Of a DNA stretch of 18,226 bases, positions 15,599-18,226 are shown piece by piece. The translations under genes were made by a program, and so were the position numbers. Below the pieces are notes generated by a model that was not told where the DNA came from, made no database searches, and saw only the letters and a program-made list of their open reading frames with translations. Within the stretch, counting starts at the first letter, position 1. Every line of letters begins with the position of its first letter. The DNA is from an uncultured Chloroflexota bacterium (GTDB taxonomy: Bacteria; Chloroflexota; Dehalococcoidia; UBA3495): the NCBI GenBank assembly GCA_913052545.1, contig CAJXEF010000020.1, positions 1 to 18,226 of the forward strand, read 5' to 3'.

Positions 15599-16420
15599 AT
15601 GTTAACTAAAAGAATAATCCCTTGTCTCGACGTGGACGGAGGTCGGGTAGTCAAGGGCACTAGTTTTATAAACTTGAGAGATGCCGGTGATCCCGCAGAA
15701 CTGGCTAATCGCTATGACAGAGAGGGGGCAGACGAATTAATATTTCTAGATATTACCGCAAGCGCGGATGCCAGAAAAACTATGGTAGATGTAGTCGAAC
15801 GGGTTTCAGAACAAGTTTTCATACCTTTAACAGTCGGAGGCGGAATCCGAAGCACTGAGGACATACGTCGAATGCTGAACGCCGGTGCAGACAAAGTTTC
15901 TGTTAATACAGCGGCTGTGAACGCCCCTAACCTGATCAGCGAAGGAGCGGAACAATTCGGCAATCAATGCATAGTTACCGCTATTGATGCAAAAAGGATA
16001 AGCCAGCCCATACCTGACCCTACTAACTATACTGACAATCCACTTGCCCTTTCATCAGAATCTCGCTGGGAAGTTTATACACACGGAGGACGTACCCCCA
16101 CAGGATTGGATGCTGTGTTATGGAGCATCAAAGCTGTCGAATTAGGTTCCGGTGAAATATTATTGACTAGCATGGATGCAGACGGTCAGCTAGATGGATA
16201 CGACTTATCGTTGACCAGTGCTATCTCCGCTTCAGTATCTGTCCCGGTGATTGCTAGTGGGGGTGCTGGCAATTTAGAACACCTACTTCAAGCATTTCAA
16301 GAAGGTAAAGCTGATGCGGTGTTAGCAGCTAGTATATTTCATTTTGGCACATACTCTATAAACGAAGCAAAAGTGTATCTAACTAATAATGGGATCCCGA
16401 TGCGGTTCGAACATTCATAA
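15599..16420 (+). CDS. hisF: Imidazole glycerol phosphate synthase cyclase subunit HisF
   Basis: HisF forms imidazole glycerol phosphate and AICAR from PRFAR using ammonia from HisH, in histidine biosynthesis. The (beta/alpha)8 barrel has both catalytic aspartates at canonical positions: Asp11 in [13 protein letters not shown] and Asp130 in TAIDAKR. Phosphate-binding loops are LTVGGGIR (77-84) and VIASGGAGN near 225-233. At 273 residues it is about 20 longer than usual (about 250-255), because about 20 Pro/Asn/Ser-rich residues are inserted between AIDAKR and WEVYTHGGR. The ATG at 15599 has no clear Shine-Dalgarno sequence. It precedes hisIE by 25 bases; hisH is not in the window, so the partner glutaminase must lie elsewhere. 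Only late or middle pathway steps are encoded here. Confidence 0.97.
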   Translation: MLTKRIIPCLDVDGGRVVKGTSFINLRDAGDPAELANRYDREGADELIFLDITASADARKTMVDVVERVSEQVFIPLTVGGGIRSTEDIRRMLNAGADKVSVNTAAVNAPNLISEGAEQFGNQCIVTAIDAKRISQPIPDPTNYTDNPLALSSESRWEVYTHGGRTPTGLDAVLWSIKAVELGSGEILLTSMDADGQLDGYDLSLTSAISASVSVPVIASGGAGNLEHLLQAFQEGKADAVLAASIFHFGTYSINEAKVYLTNNGIPMRFEHS

Positions 16421-16433
16421 ATAATTCATAAAT
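16413..16433. repeat. Short tandem duplication at the hisF stop codon
   Basis: The 11-mer ATTCATAAATA at 16413-16423 is followed immediately by ATTCATAAAT at 16424-16433. The first copy contains the hisF stop codon (TCA TAA). The duplication forms most of the hisF-hisIE spacer and ends just before the AGGGG of the hisIE ribosome-binding site. It probably reflects slippage and has no evident role. Confidence 0.6.
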
Positions 16434-16445
16434 CAGGGGCTTACG

Positions 16446-17069
16446 ATGAATATAAAACTTAACGACAAAGGATTAGTACCGGCTATCGCCCAAGATTATA
16501 AGACTAATGAAATTTTGATGCTGGGGTATATGAATCCTGGGTCTTTAAGAAGAACTATGGAAGGCGGCCAAGTTTGGTTCTACAGCCGTAGCCAAGAAGA
16601 TCTATGGCATAAAGGCGAAGTCTCCGGAAACTATCTTAATGTCAAAGAAGCTTGGCTAGACTGTGATGCCGATACCATCTTACTGAAAGTAGAGCCTGAC
16701 GGACCGACCTGTCATACCGGAGAAAAGTCATGTTTTTTTAACCCCTTAAATGAACTCCCCGAGTCGTACGAATATACAGAAATTAGTTCTGGAATCTTAG
16801 AAGAGCTTTTTGCTGTTATCAAAGACCGTCAATCAGACCCTAAAGAAGGAAGCTATACTACGCAGCTGTTAAACGACGGTATAAGCCGGATTGGGCAAAA
16901 AGTCATCGAAGAAGCCGGAGAAACCGCTCTTTCTGCTGTCGCAAGAGACGATAAGACTAGCCTTGTTAATGAGGTATCGGATCTGCTATTTCATACAATG
17001 GTTTTAATGGCTGCCTCGGATATTTCTCCAAAAGCAGTGTGGGAAGAGCTATACAGCCGCCGAAAGTAA
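16446..17069 (+). CDS. hisIE: Bifunctional phosphoribosyl-AMP cyclohydrolase/phosphoribosyl-ATP pyrophosphatase
   Basis: This 207-residue fusion catalyses steps two and three of histidine biosynthesis. The N-terminal HisI domain (1-105) has WFYSRSQEDLWHKGE, the Mg-binding DCDAD (Asp72, Asp74, Asp76) and zinc cysteines Cys73, Cys89 and Cys96 in the C-D-x-D...PTCHTGEKSCF region. The C-terminal HisE domain (115-207) has the MazG-like helices with KVIEEAGE (Glu155, Glu156, Glu159) and NEVSDLLFH (Glu176, Asp179, His183). Length and order match the common bacterial HisIE. The ATG has AGGGG about 8 bases upstream, and the gap from hisF is 25 bases, so the two are probably cotranscribed. Its stop lies 9 bases from the convergent S51 peptidase gene. 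Confidence 0.97.
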   Translation: MNIKLNDKGLVPAIAQDYKTNEILMLGYMNPGSLRRTMEGGQVWFYSRSQEDLWHKGEVSGNYLNVKEAWLDCDADTILLKVEPDGPTCHTGEKSCFFNPLNELPESYEYTEISSGILEELFAVIKDRQSDPKEGSYTTQLLNDGISRIGQKVIEEAGETALSAVARDDKTSLVNEVSDLLFHTMVLMAASDISPKAVWEELYSRRK

Positions 17070-17080
17070 CCGTGTTACTT
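17064..17080. terminator. Small dyad between convergent hisIE and S51 peptidase genes
   Basis: AAGTAAC (17064-17070) and GTTACTT (17074-17080) form a perfect 7-bp stem with a CGT loop. It overlaps the hisIE stop codon and the first base pairs of the opposing stop codon. The stem is A+T-rich and lacks a strong T-run, so it is at best a weak terminator for the two converging transcripts. Confidence 0.3.
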
Positions 17081-17780
17081 AATAAATTCCTGAGATTGCG
17101 ATGGTGAAGAAGTCTGTTCCGGATTCATAAATGACCCATCCAGATTGATCGTATCTAGTCACTTTTCCGCTTCCAACAACCCTCCAACTACCAGATTGCC
17201 CTATGCAACCAGTCCTTGCATCAATTCCCAGTATGGTTAGACCAGAATTAACTTGAGGTTCTAATTGACGATAAATTTGATCCGGATCACTGTTCTCATG
17301 ATGGGGGAGGGTGGCAATCCCGGGAACGGCAGACAAAGCTTCTACCCATCCACCTAGTCTCGGTCTACGCATCATCTGACCTAACACCATGGCGCCTGCG
17401 CTGGAGCCAGCTATAATCGCTCCCTTGCTTCGCTCAACCAAGATTTGCTCCCACAGGAGCGACCCTTTCAAAGTAGTCAAAAGGTAGTCAGGACTGCCTC
17501 CAGTGAAATAAATTACCCCGGCACCTTTTATCTGTTCAATGAACTCTTCACTGTTTGCATGCTTATTATCCAAAACCATTAATCGCTTGGTAATACCACC
17601 CAAGCCAGAAAAATGGCGAGCCCCGTCATTAGATGCCTTCTCTGGCCCAGTTACAGCTGCAGTAGGTATGATTAATACGTTAGCCGGATTTTGCCCGGAT
17701 GACTGCATAATATTTAAATCCATTTCTTCACACCCGGTTCTAAATTCCTCTCCTCCAACCAAAGCAATGTCACCAATCAT
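17079..17780 (-). CDS. Peptidase S51 family protein, cyanophycinase/PepE-like
   Basis: The 233-residue protein has the S51 serine-peptidase layout: ANVLIIPTAA (33-42), GAGVIYFTGGSPDYL (86-100, strand and oxyanion region), and the nucleophile elbow AGSSAGAMVLG with Ser127. His160 or His161 in TLPHHENSD may be the catalytic His. In cyanophycinases a GIDExTA motif follows; here it reads GIDARTG (185-191), so the usual Glu is missing from that place. Family members are dipeptidases that act on Asp-containing dipeptides, or cyanophycinases that release beta-Asp-Arg; no cyanophycin synthetase is seen, so the substrate is open. The ATG at 17780 has a strong GGAGGG about 6 bases upstream. It is divergent from the epimerase-like gene and convergent with hisIE. 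Confidence 0.85.
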   Translation of the reverse strand: MIGDIALVGGEEFRTGCEEMDLNIMQSSGQNPANVLIIPTAAVTGPEKASNDGARHFSGLGGITKRLMVLDNKHANSEEFIEQIKGAGVIYFTGGSPDYLLTTLKGSLLWEQILVERSKGAIIAGSSAGAMVLGQMMRRPRLGGWVEALSAVPGIATLPHHENSDPDQIYRQLEPQVNSGLTILGIDARTGCIGQSGSWRVVGSGKVTRYDQSGWVIYESGTDFFTIAISGIY

Positions 17781-17860
17781 GTCTTCCCTCCAGTTTTACT
17801 AAATAAGTCGTTTTAATGAGCTGGCATCAAAATAAACACTGAATTAATAAATTTGGACAT

Positions 17861-17889
17861 TTGACCCACCAAAATCAGACAGATAAAAT
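17861..17889 (+). promoter_or_regulatory. Probable promoter of the epimerase-like gene
   Basis: TTGACC (17861-17866) and TAAAAT (17884-17889) are separated by exactly 17 bases; each matches five of six consensus bases. It is the best sigma-70-type promoter match in the window. The start point would be near 17896, giving a leader of about 38 bases with GGAGG before the GTG at 17934. Confidence 0.55.
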
Positions 17890-17933
17890 TTAATGCACAG
17901 CCAATGAATTCTGAATAACCCTGTGGAGGCTAT

Positions 17934-18226
17934 GTGTTTAATTTTATCCATCATGTCCGAATATTGGTCCATAATGCAGACGAAATGGTGCAATATCTTG
18001 AGCAGAATTTTGGTATGACTCCTTTAAAAGTTCAGGTCTATGAAAACCGCGGAATGAAAAATGCTATTTATAAAGTAGGATCTACTAACGTAGAATTCAC
18101 AGAACCATTAGATTTGAATTCCAAGATGGGTGAATTTTTAAAACAGCAAGGACCGGGCGTATATCATATAGCTTTTGGAGTAGATGATATAAAGAATGCT
18201 GCCAAGATACTAGCCGACAAAGGTAA
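17934..18226 (+). CDS. Methylmalonyl-CoA epimerase-like VOC-family protein, 3' end beyond the window
   Basis: The first 97 codons of a vicinal-oxygen-chelate (glyoxalase-fold) protein. The N-terminus FIHHVRILVHNADEM matches the I-D-H-x-x-I-A-V strand of methylmalonyl-CoA epimerases with metal-ligand candidate His7. VEFTEPLD (53-60) and GPGVYHIAFGVDDIKNAA (73-90) match the ELLEP and G-H-H-I-A-F-x-V-D-D-I segments; the second His is kept (His78), the first is Tyr77. It would interconvert (S)- and (R)-methylmalonyl-CoA in propionyl-CoA metabolism, though other VOC enzymes are possible until the C-terminal ligand is seen. Start is GTG 17934: a TAA lies in frame at 17916, and GGAGG (17925-17929) sits 4 bases before it, rather close. 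The ATG at 17932 is in another frame and soon meets a stop. Confidence 0.8.
   Translation, partial: MFNFIHHVRILVHNADEMVQYLEQNFGMTPLKVQVYENRGMKNAIYKVGSTNVEFTEPLDLNSKMGEFLKQQGPGVYHIAFGVDDIKNAAKILADKG

Noticed and set aside
16413..16433. Tandem 11-mer as a regulatory repeat or start of a repeat array
   Set aside because: There are only two copies and they overlap a stop codon; slippage explains them.
17932..18018. ATG at 17932 as start of a separate small gene
   Set aside because: That frame stops after about 28 codons, while the GTG at 17934 opens a frame with clear VOC-family features to the window end.

Overview
The window looks like a piece of a free-living bacterial chromosome with a modest G+C content. 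The best guess is a marine Chloroflexota of the SAR202/Dehalococcoidia type. That guess rests on two lipoproteins whose mature end starts C-G-G-A-A-A-P and is followed by an Ala/Pro-rich linker, on glycine decarboxylase split into two subunits, and on frequent TTG start codons (gcvT, gcvH, the FAD oxidoreductase and a small membrane protein). It is an inference from gene content, not a phylogenetic placement. No tRNA, rRNA, CRISPR array, insertion sequence or phage gene was seen.

Layout. 1-139: non-coding except for a perfect 48-bp palindrome (terminator). 140-3916: two closely related family-5 solute-binding lipoproteins transcribed divergently from a 273-bp spacer, with a long perfect palindrome behind each; no permease or ATPase gene is present. 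4148-5102: two small unrelated membrane proteins, tail to tail. 5334-8338: an alpha/beta hydrolase, a double-hotdog MaoC-like protein and a 3-hydroxyisobutyrate-dehydrogenase-family reductase, each a single transcription unit. 8339-12708 (minus strand): a complete glycine-cleavage operon gcvT-gcvH-gcvPA-gcvPB with short gaps or overlaps and a possible structured leader. 12941-17069 (plus strand): a B12-binding/radical-SAM-like protein that has lost its cluster cysteines, a DadA/sarcosine-oxidase-type flavoenzyme, then hisF and hisIE. 17079-17780 (minus): an S51 (cyanophycinase/PepE-like) peptidase. 17934-end (plus): the first 97 codons of a methylmalonyl-CoA-epimerase-like protein, cut by the window edge.

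How the genes may work together. The flavoenzyme is of the kind that oxidises N-methylglycines or D-amino acids, and it lies divergent to the glycine-cleavage operon, so the centre of the window can be read as a route from an imported amine or N-methylated amino acid to glycine and then to CO2, NH3 and methylene-THF. The reductase, MaoC-like protein and epimerase fit branched-chain or propionyl-type acyl metabolism. HisF and HisIE supply three late-stage histidine activities. These links are inferences from adjacency.

The points most worth a second look are the radical-SAM homologue with all three cluster cysteines replaced, a 58-nt identical tract shared by the two otherwise diverged binding-protein genes (gene conversion), the palindromes flanking that gene pair, the MaoC-like protein lacking the usual catalytic Asp, and the possible three-way-junction leader upstream of gcvT. 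Intergenic stretches are all shorter than 300 bases.
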